The notes beneath the pieces are model-generated. The model ran no database searches. It was not told the origin of the DNA and worked only from the letters and a program-made list of their open reading frames with translations. Below, piece by piece: positions 32,899-41,581 of a DNA stretch of 64,000 bases (position 1 is its first letter; every line of letters starts with the position of its first letter). A program made the translations under genes and the position numbers. The DNA comes from UMGS1312 sp964631595 (GTDB taxonomy: Bacteria; Bacillota; Clostridia; Oscillospirales; CAG-272), in contig CAZVXL010000005.1 of assembly GCA_964631595.1 (NCBI GenBank), forward strand, positions 33,663 to 97,662. Direction: 5' to 3'.

Positions 32899-34014
32899 AT
32901 GCTTAGAAGAATCATATCTGCGGCTGTCGCACTTGCCGCCGCGGTGTGCCTTTGCGCCTGCTCTGCGGAGCTTGGGAGCACGGAGGAGGAGAGCCGCACC
33001 GTTATGACTGTCGATGAGTGGGAGGTACCGTACGAGATGTACCGCTATGCGGTCATGATGACACTGCGAGACAGGGTCGATGCTATCTTCGGAAATGCCG
33101 AGGGCGATGCCGAGATTGCCGTATCGGGCGAGGATGCGGACAAAGCCTCCGCCGAGACGGAGGATGCCGCGCAAAGAATATCCGCCGCCGTCGAAGGAAT
33201 GAGCGACGGTGAGAGGGCGGAGCTTGCCGAATACGTAAGGGAGCACTCGGTAGAGACGATAGTTAACATATATTCTCTCTTTACCGCGGCAAAGGAGGCG
33301 GGGATAGACCCGTTCGGTGAGATGCTCGATTCTCTGACCGACATGAAAATGGAGGAGCTTCGCGCGACCTACAAAAACGACAAGGAATATCTTGAAACGA
33401 TAAGGCTGTTCTTCATGAATGACAGCGTGTACAGCGTGCTGACCAGATATGAGCTGGTGTTCGATCGGCTGTACGAGCTGTACGTGAAGGAGGGGAAGAT
33501 CGACACCTCCGACGAGGCGGTCATAGAATATATGAGCGGCGATGACGCGGTGCGCGTGAAGCAAATACTGATCTCCTTTGAGAGACACAGTGAGACCGAG
33601 GCGCTTGAGCTTGCGGAGAAGGTGCTCGGTGAGCTGGGAGCGTACATCGGTGAGGACGGGCTCGTCGATCCGGAGCAGTTCGACCGCTTGACGGACAGCT
33701 ACGGAGAGGATCTGTATATGTTCAAGAACCGCGACGGGTACTATATTTCGCGCGGCTACAGTGATGCGGAGCTTGAGACTGCCGCGTTCGGGCTTGAGAT
33801 CGGTGAGATGAGCGGCGCGGTGCGAACGTCTGCCGGCTACAGCATACTGCTGAGGCAGGAAAAGGAGCTGTCCTACATTGAGGACAACGTGAGCAAGCTG
33901 AAGGACGTATGCCTCGGCGGAATATACCGTTCCATGCTTGATGAGTATTCGGCAAATGCCGATGTCGATCTCGGCAAGGGAGCGGACGCGCTTGATATAT
34001 TTTCGATGAAATAG
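32899..34014 (+). CDS. PrsA/SurA-like foldase lipoprotein (PpiC-type rotamase domain)
   Basis: 371 residues from ATG 32899, 6 nt after AGGAG; an ATG at 32893 sits too close to that site. Lipoprotein signal with lipobox LCAC. A long helical N-terminal region (SurA/trigger-factor-like) is followed by DAVRVKQILISFERH...EALELAEKVLGEL and later EDLYMFKNRDGYYISRGYSDAELETAAFGLEIGEMSGAVRTSAGYSIL, the recognisable layout of a parvulin domain. It should sit outside the membrane and help secreted proteins fold. Two genes of unknown function follow in the same direction. Confidence 0.8.
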   Translation: MLRRIISAAVALAAAVCLCACSAELGSTEEESRTVMTVDEWEVPYEMYRYAVMMTLRDRVDAIFGNAEGDAEIAVSGEDADKASAETEDAAQRISAAVEGMSDGERAELAEYVREHSVETIVNIYSLFTAAKEAGIDPFGEMLDSLTDMKMEELRATYKNDKEYLETIRLFFMNDSVYSVLTRYELVFDRLYELYVKEGKIDTSDEAVIEYMSGDDAVRVKQILISFERHSETEALELAEKVLGELGAYIGEDGLVDPEQFDRLTDSYGEDLYMFKNRDGYYISRGYSDAELETAAFGLEIGEMSGAVRTSAGYSILLRQEKELSYIEDNVSKLKDVCLGGIYRSMLDEYSANADVDLGKGADALDIFSMK

Positions 34015-34026
34015 AGGAATGACGGC

Positions 34027-35061
34027 GTGAATTACTACAATCCTTATACGGGAAGCCGCAAGAAGAAGCTGCTTCGACGGATATGCACGGTGCTTGTGGC
34101 TGTCGTGCTGATAACGGTGGCGACTGTTATATTCGGCAATTACCTAAATGATAAGGCGGAGAGCTCTGCCGCAAATGATCATGCCGGCATCGGCAGAGAG
34201 GATATACATGAGGACGAGGAAACTCCCGTGATAATCCCTCCGTCGGAGGGAGGCGCGGGAAGCACAGAGACTGTCAAGGGCGTTTGCGTGCCTCTCGGTG
34301 AGGCATTTGCCGAAAGACTCGGCGCCTCGTCCGGCGGCTACACCGGTGCGCTGATCCCCTTGACCGGCGAGGGCGGATATCTCCTCTACAATTCGCTGAG
34401 AGCGGGAGAGTATTCCCGACTGCCCGTGGATCCGAATGTTCCGCAAATGAGCGATCTTGCGGCGGCTGTCTCGGAGGCGCGGGGGCGCGGACTTCGCGTG
34501 TGCGCGCTGATGACCTCAAGTGCGCGGATCACCGACGATGAGAGTAGTTACGCGGCAGCCATTGCCGCAGATGCGATAATTGCCGCCGATGCGCTTGAGG
34601 CGGGCTTTGACGAGCTTATCATAAGCTCACTTGTGTCCGGCCCCGAGGATATCAGCGGCGAGACGGCGCACATAATACTGCGATATATAAATCAGATAGT
34701 CGCCGCCTCGGGAAGCACCTCCGTGGTGATAGCACTGCCGCCGAGCGTATACGAGACTGCGGCACTGTCCCCTCAGATAGAGCTGCTTGTATCAAGGGGA
34801 GTTTCCTTGGCACTGGAGCTTACCGCGGAGCAGAGCACGCCGGAATATCTCGGCTACATCTGCGAGAAGCTTGCGGGAACGGTGTCGGTCTACAATATGC
34901 GTATGCTTTTTGCCCCGTCGGACACCGCGACGGTGAGCGGACTTGAGGGTAAGCTGAGAGAAGCGGTGCATGAGAATTATCTGTTCACCTGCGTTCCGGA
35001 GAATACGCCGACAGGTGATGAAACGTCGGGGGCGCAGGACAGTGAGCCCGACGGCGAATGA
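34027..35061 (+). CDS. Membrane-anchored protein with barrel-like domain, function unknown
   Basis: 344 residues from GTG 34027, after AGAGGA, 12 nt downstream of the foldase gene. A basic cytoplasmic N-terminus (SRKKKLLRR) precedes one membrane segment (about residues 18-38). An acidic linker (EDEETPVIIPPSEGG) leads to a domain of alternating strands and helices (GLRVCALMTSSAR, EAGFDELIISSLVSG, STSVVIALPPSVYE, SRGVSLALELTAE). It resembles putative DUF4015-like glycoside-hydrolase barrels, but I cannot confirm that. It ends in an acidic tail. Context suggests an envelope role. Confidence 0.55.
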   Translation: MNYYNPYTGSRKKKLLRRICTVLVAVVLITVATVIFGNYLNDKAESSAANDHAGIGREDIHEDEETPVIIPPSEGGAGSTETVKGVCVPLGEAFAERLGASSGGYTGALIPLTGEGGYLLYNSLRAGEYSRLPVDPNVPQMSDLAAAVSEARGRGLRVCALMTSSARITDDESSYAAAIAADAIIAADALEAGFDELIISSLVSGPEDISGETAHIILRYINQIVAASGSTSVVIALPPSVYETAALSPQIELLVSRGVSLALELTAEQSTPEYLGYICEKLAGTVSVYNMRMLFAPSDTATVSGLEGKLREAVHENYLFTCVPENTPTGDETSGAQDSEPDGE

Positions 35062-35085
35062 GCCGAAGCGAGGTGCGGAGGCTGC

Positions 35086-36045
35086 GTGAGCTTTGAGTGT
35101 GAGGATAAGCCCGAGGGCTTTGGGAGAGAGCTTTGGCTCGTATGTGACGTCGGCGGATATGCTTTGATGGGCGGCGATACGGCAAGCACGGTCGGCATAA
35201 GCGGCGGAGGCTTCAGCGTTTTCGAGCTGGTGAGAGAATCGGAGAGAACGGCGCTTGAGGGCTATATGCGCGCGAATGTCGAGGAGGAGATATCGGTCAT
35301 GTTCGAGCCGAGGCGAGGACTCGGCTATGAGGTCGGACGCATCAGAAGCATCACCTTTTTCGATGCTCCGGCGTATGAGGTATCGCTGTTCGCCACACGT
35401 GAGGAATATGTTGAAAGGACTGCCGAATACGGCGATGTCGGGAGGGTATGTGCGAGCGACGGTCGATTTTCGACAATCGCAAAGGATGTGTTCGCGTATC
35501 TTGACGAAAACGTCGATTCGGAGAGAAGTCTGTACGATCTGTCGGCGGTGTTCGATCTTATCGTGCGGAAATTCGTCGAAAGAGAGGGAAGACCGTTCGG
35601 CGCGGTATTCGAAAATGTCGCGGAGGGAATACCGCTCATAGCGGAAACGGATGCGAGAGTCTTTGCGGGCATAGTTATGCTTGCGGGAGCTATCGCGTCG
35701 CGGCTTTCCGAGGAGAAGGAGTGCAGGATATCGCTCTCTGCCGACACCATGTCAGCCCAGCTTGATATAAAGGCAAGGCTCCACAAGGATTACTGTTTCT
35801 TGGGGAGCGGCGATTCGTTTATGCGGCTTTACGGAATTTCCCGTACAAAGCCGTCGGAGCTGTTGCTGCTTCTGCGGCTTGCATCTAATCCGGAGCTCGT
35901 GACCTCTTACGAAATAGATATAAACGGGAATTTCAGAATGAGCGTTTCCGTCCCTTATACCACCGACTCGGACAGACTGAAATACAGAAATGCCGTTTCC
36001 GACGTTGACGGTATGATCTGCGAGATGTTTGACTGCCTCTCGTGA
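35086..36045 (+). CDS. Hypothetical cytoplasmic protein
   Basis: 319 residues from GTG 35086, preceded by GGAGG. No signal peptide or membrane segment. The middle (TDARVFAGIVMLAGAIASRLSEEKECRISLSADTMSAQLDIKARLH) is faintly like the start of a GHKL ATPase domain, but the N, G1 and G2 boxes of a kinase are missing. It follows the membrane-anchored barrel protein by 24 nt and may be in the same operon. Function unknown. It converges on the minus-strand gene that ends at 36050. Confidence 0.5.
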   Translation: MSFECEDKPEGFGRELWLVCDVGGYALMGGDTASTVGISGGGFSVFELVRESERTALEGYMRANVEEEISVMFEPRRGLGYEVGRIRSITFFDAPAYEVSLFATREEYVERTAEYGDVGRVCASDGRFSTIAKDVFAYLDENVDSERSLYDLSAVFDLIVRKFVEREGRPFGAVFENVAEGIPLIAETDARVFAGIVMLAGAIASRLSEEKECRISLSADTMSAQLDIKARLHKDYCFLGSGDSFMRLYGISRTKPSELLLLLRLASNPELVTSYEIDINGNFRMSVSVPYTTDSDRLKYRNAVSDVDGMICEMFDCLS

Positions 36046-36049
36046 GGCT

Positions 36050-36580
36050 TTATCTGAAGCCGAGCAGGAGCGCGAGGATCAGAAGTATGTCTCCCGCGTT
36101 TTTGCCGTTGTTGTCTCTGTCGGAGGCGATGAGGAATATCATCGCGCAAATAAGCAGCTCATCCGATGACAGACCTCCCGTGAAGCCGAGCTTTTCGAGG
36201 ATTCCCGACAGCTTTTCGTGAGGTCTCTCGGGCACCTTATCGTCGGATTTCTCGGACAGCTCCGTTATCGGTGCGATTTCGCCGTCCCGCGATGCGGCGC
36301 GCTCCGAGCCCGATTCGGGCAACTGCTTTTGATGCTCCCTCTTTCCGAGCGCAGTCGGGATACCGCCGACAGACAGCTCACCGTTGTCCGACGAGCCATC
36401 GGTCTCATCGACGGGTGCGTAGCTTGCAAATCCCGAATCGGGGACGAGGATCACCTCCTCACCGTCGCCATGGCGGTCGCCGCTTCGCCTGCGGCGAAAA
36501 CGACTGCCGTCGTAGCCCGCCGGTATACTGTAGCTCGGAGAGCGCTCCGCTCTGCTTTCCCATGTGCTTCTGGAGTACAA
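36050..36580 (-). CDS. Hypothetical protein with C-terminal acidic/leucine-rich tail
   Basis: 176 residues from TTG at 36580, with AAGGAGGG 7 nt upstream, a convincing start despite the rare codon. The N-terminal ~120 residues are polar, Arg/Ser/Glu-rich and probably disordered. The C-terminal ~45 residues alternate hydrophobic runs and charged turns (SSDELLICAMIFLIASDRD, then DILLILALLLGF). Such tails are seen in small Clostridial proteins, sometimes linked to spores or inclusions; the function is unknown. Last gene of a three-gene minus-strand unit. Confidence 0.55.
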   Translation of the reverse strand: MYSRSTWESRAERSPSYSIPAGYDGSRFRRRRSGDRHGDGEEVILVPDSGFASYAPVDETDGSSDNGELSVGGIPTALGKREHQKQLPESGSERAASRDGEIAPITELSEKSDDKVPERPHEKLSGILEKLGFTGGLSSDELLICAMIFLIASDRDNNGKNAGDILLILALLLGFR

Positions 36581-36592
36581 AATAAGCCCTCC

Positions 36593-37021
36593 TTATATTC
36601 CGAACAGATCTGCGATACCCGCGATATTCACGATGCTGTCAACGGCATTTCTGCGGTTTTCGCTCAAAAACGGCTTCATTGCGGTAAGCAGACGCTTCCT
36701 GTCTGCCATGCGTGATGCGCCCTTCCTTTCGTCCCCGCCGGAAGTGCCTGCGGACAGGGCGGACATGATCTCCGGCAGCTTTGACAGTAATTCCGGAGAT
36801 ATCTGCGGTATGGCGGAGATGGGTGATGCCGTGCCTGATGCGGCGCTTTGCGCGGCGCTCTCCGCCTCCGAGCCGACGGGGCTCGTGTCGGTGGGAGAAT
36901 GGTTTTCGGCATTTGCGGAAATCGCACTTCTTACAGATGAGAGAAGCTCACCGAAGCTGTCGTCGGACATGAGCTTCATCACGGCGCTTGACAGCTCATC
37001 GCTGTTTTCGAGCCTATCCAT
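36593..37021 (-). CDS. Hypothetical helical protein
   Basis: 142 residues from ATG at 37021 with AAGGAGGG upstream. Two helical ends (MDRLENSDELSSAVMKLMSDDSFGELL and the C-terminal MADRKRLLTAMKPFLSENRRNAVDSIV) flank an Ala/Ser/Pro-rich middle. No transmembrane segment or signal. It overlaps the 76-residue gene upstream by 8 nt and ends 12 nt before the next gene, so the three are co-expressed. No family recognised. Confidence 0.55.
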   Translation of the reverse strand: MDRLENSDELSSAVMKLMSDDSFGELLSSVRSAISANAENHSPTDTSPVGSEAESAAQSAASGTASPISAIPQISPELLSKLPEIMSALSAGTSGGDERKGASRMADRKRLLTAMKPFLSENRRNAVDSIVNIAGIADLFGI

Positions 37022-37244
37022 TCTTCTTTCCCTCCTTGTATTTTGTGAATATCTCGGTCGCGCGGCTGATATCCCCGTCGGATATCTCGGATACGGCGTT
37101 TCTTATCCCGAGCATCGTCGTCCCGTCGGGTCTGTCCGAGGGAAGCCTTATCCCGGAGGCGGAGGCGATAACGGAAAGCATCTGCCACAGCTTGTCGTCG
37201 GGCAGAGCCGAGAGCAGGGAGAGTGTATTTTTGTCGATCTTCAT
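37014..37244 (-). CDS. Small hypothetical helical protein
   Basis: 76 residues from ATG at 37244 (GAAAGG upstream). Sequence MKIDKNTLSLLSALPDDKLWQ followed by a helix and a basic C-terminus (KYKEGKKNG). It resembles the ends of the neighbouring 142-residue protein in style, so the pair may interact. First gene of the minus-strand unit, overlapping the next by 8 nt. Function unknown. Confidence 0.55.
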   Translation of the reverse strand: MKIDKNTLSLLSALPDDKLWQMLSVIASASGIRLPSDRPDGTTMLGIRNAVSEISDGDISRATEIFTKYKEGKKNG

Positions 37245-37362
37245 TTGATAGCTGCCTTTCCTTTGCCGATCGTCGGCAAATCATCTGTAGCTATTATATG
37301 ACGGATATAAGAAAAACGCCACAATTCGGCAAATGCGGAAATTGCGGCGCGCGGAGGCTACG

Positions 37363-37857
37363 TTGGAAAAAATACTTGTGTTTTCAGACAGTCACGGGAG
37401 CACGGAGGTGATGAGAGCTCTGCTCTCATCACCTCCCGAGGGACTGGCGGCGGTGTTTCATCTGGGTGACGGTGCGGCAGAGGCGGAGGCTCTCATGCGG
37501 CACTATCCGATGTACGCTTTTATCGGAGTTCGCGGAAACTGCGACGGTCTTGATGCGGGCAGGGCGGAGACGGTATACACCGAGCGCGGCGGCGTGCGCT
37601 TCATGCTCACTCACGGACACCGCTACGGGGTGAAGTCATCTCTCGGTGCGGCTGCCGCCGTCGCCGCATCAAACGGAGCGGAGGTGTTGCTGTACGGGCA
37701 TACTCACATTCAGGCGGAGGAGATGATCGAGACCTCCGACGGAGCGGTGTATGCGATCAATTCGGGCTCGGTGAGATGCGGCAGCTACGCTCTGCTCTGC
37801 GTGGATAACGGAGCTGTTTCGGCGGAGCTTATGAGGTACGGATCAGATGACGCGTAA
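37363..37857 (+). CDS. Metallophosphoesterase (YfcE/MJ0936 type)
   Basis: 164 residues from TTG 37363, with GGAGG at 37353-37357; an upstream ATG at 37333 lacks a site. Calcineurin-like phosphoesterase motifs: ILVFSDSHGS (D and H ligands), FHLGDGAAE, GVRGNCDG, LTHGHRYG and LLYGHTHI. YfcE-type enzymes hydrolyse phosphodiesters with manganese; the natural substrate is uncertain. Its 3' end overlaps a convergent 45-residue ORF by 15 nt. Confidence 0.88.
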   Translation: MEKILVFSDSHGSTEVMRALLSSPPEGLAAVFHLGDGAAEAEALMRHYPMYAFIGVRGNCDGLDAGRAETVYTERGGVRFMLTHGHRYGVKSSLGAAAAVAASNGAEVLLYGHTHIQAEEMIETSDGAVYAINSGSVRCGSYALLCVDNGAVSAELMRYGSDDA

Positions 37858-37980
37858 TACGGAGTCCGCGATTATAAGGAGAAGCCAAACACTGCCGATG
37901 CCCCCTGCGAATACGAGTATGTTTGCGACCGCTCTTGCGACAGATGTCTTTACCGAATAATGAAAATTACAGTTGTTCAT
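37843..37980 (-). CDS. Small single-pass membrane protein (45 residues)
   Basis: A short ORF from ATG at 37980 to TGA at 37843-37845. The protein has a polar start (MNNCNFHYSVKTSV) and a hydrophobic segment (about residues 17-37: ANILVFAGGIGSVWLLLII). AAAGGGG lies 7 nt upstream of ATG, and a TATAAT is visible further upstream (around 38017-38022, read on the minus strand). No family recognised. The overlap with the 3' end of the phosphoesterase gene is convergent. The only alternative for 37858-38098 is non-coding sequence. Confidence 0.5.
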   Translation of the reverse strand: MNNCNFHYSVKTSVARAVANILVFAGGIGSVWLLLIIADSVLRVI

Positions 37981-38098
37981 GTAAATACCCCTTTCTCTTT
38001 GCTTTTGTAATGCCATTATACATCATGTGCAGTACCAAAAGCGGTACAGAGGAGTGCCTGCCTGAGCGGATACAAAATTTTATCGGACGGAGGTCAGT

Positions 38099-39268
38099 AT
38101 GACCGAAAAGCTATATGAAAAGGACAGCCATCTTTCGCACCACACGGCAACGGTGCTGTCGTGCGAGAGAGACGGCGATGCGTGGAGACTGGTGCTTGAC
38201 AGGAGCGCATTTTTCCCCGAGGGCGGCGGACAGGCGTCGGATACGGGGACTGTCGGTGGTGCGACGGTGTCAAGAGCGGTGACGGTGAACGGGGATACGG
38301 TGCACACGGTTGATCGTGAGCTCCCCGTGGGAGCTGTTGTGGAATGTGCGGTGGATATGAGCGTGAGATTTCCGCGTATGCAGTGCCACTCGGGTGAGCA
38401 CATCGTCTCGGGGCTCATTCATACCCTCTACGGCTTCAACAACGTCGGATTCCATATGGGATCGAAGGATATCACTCTCGATATAGACGGAGAGCTGTCC
38501 GAGGCGGATATTGAGCGGGTGGAGCTATTGGCAAATAAGGCGATTGCCGAAAATGTGCCCGTGAATGTGTACTATCCGACTCCCGAGGAGGCGGCACGGC
38601 TTGACTACAGAAGCAAGCTTGATATCGGAGAGGGCTTGCGGCTCGTGGAGATCGAGGGCTACGATCTTTGCGCCTGCTGTGCTCCCCATGTCGAGAGGAC
38701 AGGCGAGATAGGTATGATAAAGCTCTTGGAGCACATCAGATACAAGGGCGGCATGAGGCTTCATATGCTTTGCGGCTTTGCCGCCTTGGAGGATTACCGA
38801 CGGAGCTTTGCGGAGCTGTCCGCGATATCCGAGCTGCTGTCGGCAAAGAAGGACGGATGTGCCGCCGCCGTGGAGCATTTGCAAGGACAGCTTGCCGATG
38901 CGGAATACAGGGAGAAGCGTGTGATCCGCGCGGCAGCTTTGGCAGATGCCGAAAAAGCAACGGCGACCGACGGAGATCTTGTGTTTATCGAGCCCGCGGA
39001 GCTTAGAGACGGACTGCGTGAGCTTGTGAGCGCGGCTCTGCCCAAGTGCGGCGGGATATGTGCCGCCTTTGCGGGAGATGATGCCGGCGGCTACAGCTTT
39101 GTCATGGGATCTGCCGAGACAGATCTGCGGGAGGTCGCCGCCGAGGTGCGGAGCGAGCTTTGTGCGAAGTGCGGCGGAACTGCCGACATGATACAGGGAA
39201 GCGCACGTGCCTCCGCCGAGGAGATAAGGGAATATTTTCGCCGCAGGCAGACGGCAGACCGAGAGTAA
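38099..39268 (+). CDS. AlaX-type alanyl-tRNA editing protein with DHHA1 region
   Basis: 389 residues: an editing domain homologous to AlaRS, with zinc ligands in HSGEH (residues ~98-102) and in CCAPH (about 193-197), preceded by FFPEGGGQASDTG. The C-terminal part is DHHA1-like (VSAALPKCGGICAAFAGDDAGGYSFVMGS). Such proteins remove serine or glycine from mischarged tRNA-Ala, backing up alanyl-tRNA synthetase. AGGAGG-like CGGAGG precedes ATG 38099. It stands alone, with a terminator at 39274. Confidence 0.9.
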   Translation: MTEKLYEKDSHLSHHTATVLSCERDGDAWRLVLDRSAFFPEGGGQASDTGTVGGATVSRAVTVNGDTVHTVDRELPVGAVVECAVDMSVRFPRMQCHSGEHIVSGLIHTLYGFNNVGFHMGSKDITLDIDGELSEADIERVELLANKAIAENVPVNVYYPTPEEAARLDYRSKLDIGEGLRLVEIEGYDLCACCAPHVERTGEIGMIKLLEHIRYKGGMRLHMLCGFAALEDYRRSFAELSAISELLSAKKDGCAAAVEHLQGQLADAEYREKRVIRAAALADAEKATATDGDLVFIEPAELRDGLRELVSAALPKCGGICAAFAGDDAGGYSFVMGSAETDLREVAAEVRSELCAKCGGTADMIQGSARASAEEIREYFRRRQTADRE

Positions 39269-39273
39269 TAAGA

Positions 39274-39320
39274 AAAGGCAGGCTATCAGAGACCCGAGGG
39301 TCTTGTGACAGCTTGCCTTT
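39274..39320 (+). terminator. Terminator after the AlaX gene
   Basis: Stem aaaggcaggct (39274-39284) / agcttgccttt (39310-39320) with an inner agaccc/gggtct hairpin, followed by a T-rich stretch. Confidence 0.75.
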
Positions 39321-39410
39321 ATTATTGAAGCCGAGCCTTGCGGCGCACCGAGAGGCTCGGTATACGGCGCTCTGCTCCCGCGCCATTGGTTGCTTTGGAT
39401 GAGCGTGACC

Positions 39411-40826
39411 TTACGCGGTTATGAGCTTTACGACGGAGTTTATGTCACCCGCGCCCATAATGATTATCATATCACCTGCGCCGCAATGCCCGCGAAGCCA
39501 ATCCGCGATATCACCGAAATCGGGGATATATATGGCGTTTCCGCCGCGTGAGTTGATCATGTCCGCAAGCAGAGGTGCACTGACACCGAGCGTATCAACC
39601 TCCCGTGCGGCATAAATATCGTTGATTACTGCGCGGGATATATGGGGTACCGACAGCGCATCGGCAAAAGCCTCGAGAAATTCGGCTGTTCTTGAGTAGG
39701 TGTGCGGCTGAAAAACGCAGAATATCCGATCATAGCCCATGTGTGCGGCTGTAGTGAGCGATGCCGCGACCTCGGTCGGGTGATGCGCGTAATCGGAGTA
39801 GACCGCGGCACCCTCCTCGGTTTTTCCGCAAAGCTCCATTCGCCGCGCGGCGCCCTCAAAGGAATAGAGAGACGATACTGCCGCGGCGACGGGAACGCCG
39901 TTTTCGACAGATGCCGCTATTGCCGCGACCGCATCCCACGCATAATGCTCACCGGGGATACCGATATCTACGGTGCCGACGGGCTCCCCACGCAGAATAA
40001 GCTCAAAGCGCAGTCTGCCGTCATCGTAGCGGAGATGCGATGCGTTGTAATCCGCCTCGGGGCACTCAACTCCGAAGGTCACGAGCCGACCGCCGTAGCC
40101 GGCGGCGACCTCCATTACATCGGGATCACATCTGTTTGCCACAAGAATTCCGGACTCTCCCGTGAGAGCGGCAAATTTCGCAAAGGAGCTCTTGATCTGG
40201 TCGAGCGAGCCGAAATAATCCACGTGATCGAGCTCAATGTTGAGTATAACCGCCGTGGTGGGGTAGAAATCCAAAAAGGAGTCCATGTATTCGCACGCTT
40301 CGAAAATGAAGTATTCGTCTCCGCCGACGAGGTGAGCCGAGCCGACATCCTTCATGACGGCACCGCAGCTTACGGTGGGGCAGAGCCCCGCTCCGGAAAA
40401 AATGCGCTCAAGCATGGAGGTGGTGGTGCTTTTGCCGTGCATACCGGAAACGCCGATGCGAGAGGCGTAGGTGCTCATGATGTATCCGAGAAAATCCGCA
40501 CGCGAGATCCTCGGGATACCCAGCTCTCCTGCGGCGCGGTATTCCTCGTTGGTCTCGGGAATCGCGACGGTGTAGATGAGAAGGTCGATATCGCGGATAT
40601 GCTCTGCGGCGGAATCGTAGTATACCGATGCGCCCGCATCCGCGAGAGCCCGCGTGAGCTTTGACGGAGTGCGGTCATAGCCCGAGACGGTGTGACCTCG
40701 GAGCATGGATATATGGGCGAGCGAGCACATACTTACTCCGCCGATGCCCGCGAAAAACAGCCTTTTTTTGCCGCGCATCAGCTCCGCGATGCGATCCTTT
40801 CCGAAATGTGTATTTGGAATAGCCAT
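39411..40826 (-). CDS. murC: UDP-N-acetylmuramate-L-alanine ligase
   Basis: 471 residues, normal for MurC. It adds L-alanine to UDP-MurNAc with ATP, the first step of the peptidoglycan stem peptide. N-terminal Rossmann-like FFAGIGGVSMCSLAHI, ATP-binding loop GVSGMHGKSTTTSML near residue 130, FEACEYMDSFLDFYP, LNIELDHVDYF, and DYAHHPTEV in the C-terminal domain. ATG at 40826; the site upstream is GGAGG. It is monocistronic, not in a dcw cluster here, with a likely promoter at 40861-40889. Confidence 0.95.
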   Translation of the reverse strand: MAIPNTHFGKDRIAELMRGKKRLFFAGIGGVSMCSLAHISMLRGHTVSGYDRTPSKLTRALADAGASVYYDSAAEHIRDIDLLIYTVAIPETNEEYRAAGELGIPRISRADFLGYIMSTYASRIGVSGMHGKSTTTSMLERIFSGAGLCPTVSCGAVMKDVGSAHLVGGDEYFIFEACEYMDSFLDFYPTTAVILNIELDHVDYFGSLDQIKSSFAKFAALTGESGILVANRCDPDVMEVAAGYGGRLVTFGVECPEADYNASHLRYDDGRLRFELILRGEPVGTVDIGIPGEHYAWDAVAAIAASVENGVPVAAAVSSLYSFEGAARRMELCGKTEEGAAVYSDYAHHPTEVAASLTTAAHMGYDRIFCVFQPHTYSRTAEFLEAFADALSVPHISRAVINDIYAAREVDTLGVSAPLLADMINSRGGNAIYIPDFGDIADWLRGHCGAGDMIIIMGAGDINSVVKLITA

Positions 40827-40860
40827 AGCCGTAATTCCTCCGTAAATGTTCTTACCCTAT

Positions 40861-40889
40861 ATTATATCGCATTTTGCGCCTTTTGTACA
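40861..40889 (-). promoter_or_regulatory. Probable murC promoter
   Basis: Minus strand TGTACA (40884-40889), 17-nt spacer, TATAAT (40861-40866), 34 nt upstream of the start. The -35 is weak. Confidence 0.55.
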
Positions 40890-41090
40890 GTGGTTTCTGC
40901 GGATAAAATGATACGGTGCGGCTCTGCGGAGAGGGGAGGAAGTGCGGCATTTATAGAAATCATACAAAAAGTTCAAAAAAATCTTCCATTAACAGTGCAT
41001 AAATTTAATAATCACATATTATAATATTAGCATAAACAGCAAGGTATCCATTACATTGCAATAATAAGAGATCCTCGGGGGTATATAAAT

Positions 41091-41396
41091 ATGCAAATAA
41101 CAGATGTTAAGGTCAGGAAGCTTTTTGATGACGGGCCCATGAAGGCGATCGTTTCCGTTACCTTTGACGGTCAGCTTGCCGTTCACGACGTTAAGGTCAT
41201 CTATGCTCGTGACAGATATTTTATCGTGATGCCGAGCAGAAAGAATCCCGACGGAACGTATCGCGATATCGTTCATCCGATAAATGCCGAATTCAGGAGC
41301 GATCTGGAGGCGGCGGTCATTGCCGAATACAACGCGGAGCTTGCCCGCGCGGCGGAAAATTCGGAGGCTGACGCCGACGTCGGCGTGACGGTGTGA
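41091..41396 (+). CDS. spoVG: Septation / regulatory protein SpoVG
   Basis: 101 residues, full length for SpoVG. Starts MQITDVKVRKLFDDGPMKAIVSVTFD and contains VIYARDRYFIVMPSRKNPDGTYRDIVHPIN, the family core. SpoVG binds nucleic acid and affects septation, sporulation and many virulence or exopolysaccharide genes. The upstream 264 nt (40827-41090) contain the murC promoter and an AT-rich stretch with a TATAAT at 41020-41025, but no good -35, so it may depend on an alternative sigma factor. GGGGG precedes ATG 41091. Confidence 0.93.
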   Translation: MQITDVKVRKLFDDGPMKAIVSVTFDGQLAVHDVKVIYARDRYFIVMPSRKNPDGTYRDIVHPINAEFRSDLEAAVIAEYNAELARAAENSEADADVGVTV

Positions 41397-41506
41397 TTCG
41401 GGCGCTCGGCACGGACACGGTACATGATATTTGCGCGGATGCGGGGCTTTGCGGAGCTCCTTCGTCCGCGCATCTTTTTGCGATCTCGGGAATATTTGCT
41501 TTATTG

Positions 41507-41535
41507 TTGATTTCCTCGGGATTTAATGCTACAAT
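41507..41535 (+). promoter_or_regulatory. Promoter of the sugar isomerase gene
   Basis: TTGATT (41507-41512), 17-nt spacer, TACAAT (41530-41535), 46 nt before ATG 41582. Confidence 0.78.
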
Positions 41536-41581
41536 ATAGGTGCGGACAAGCTCCGCAAATAAAAATGAGAGGTGTTTACAT

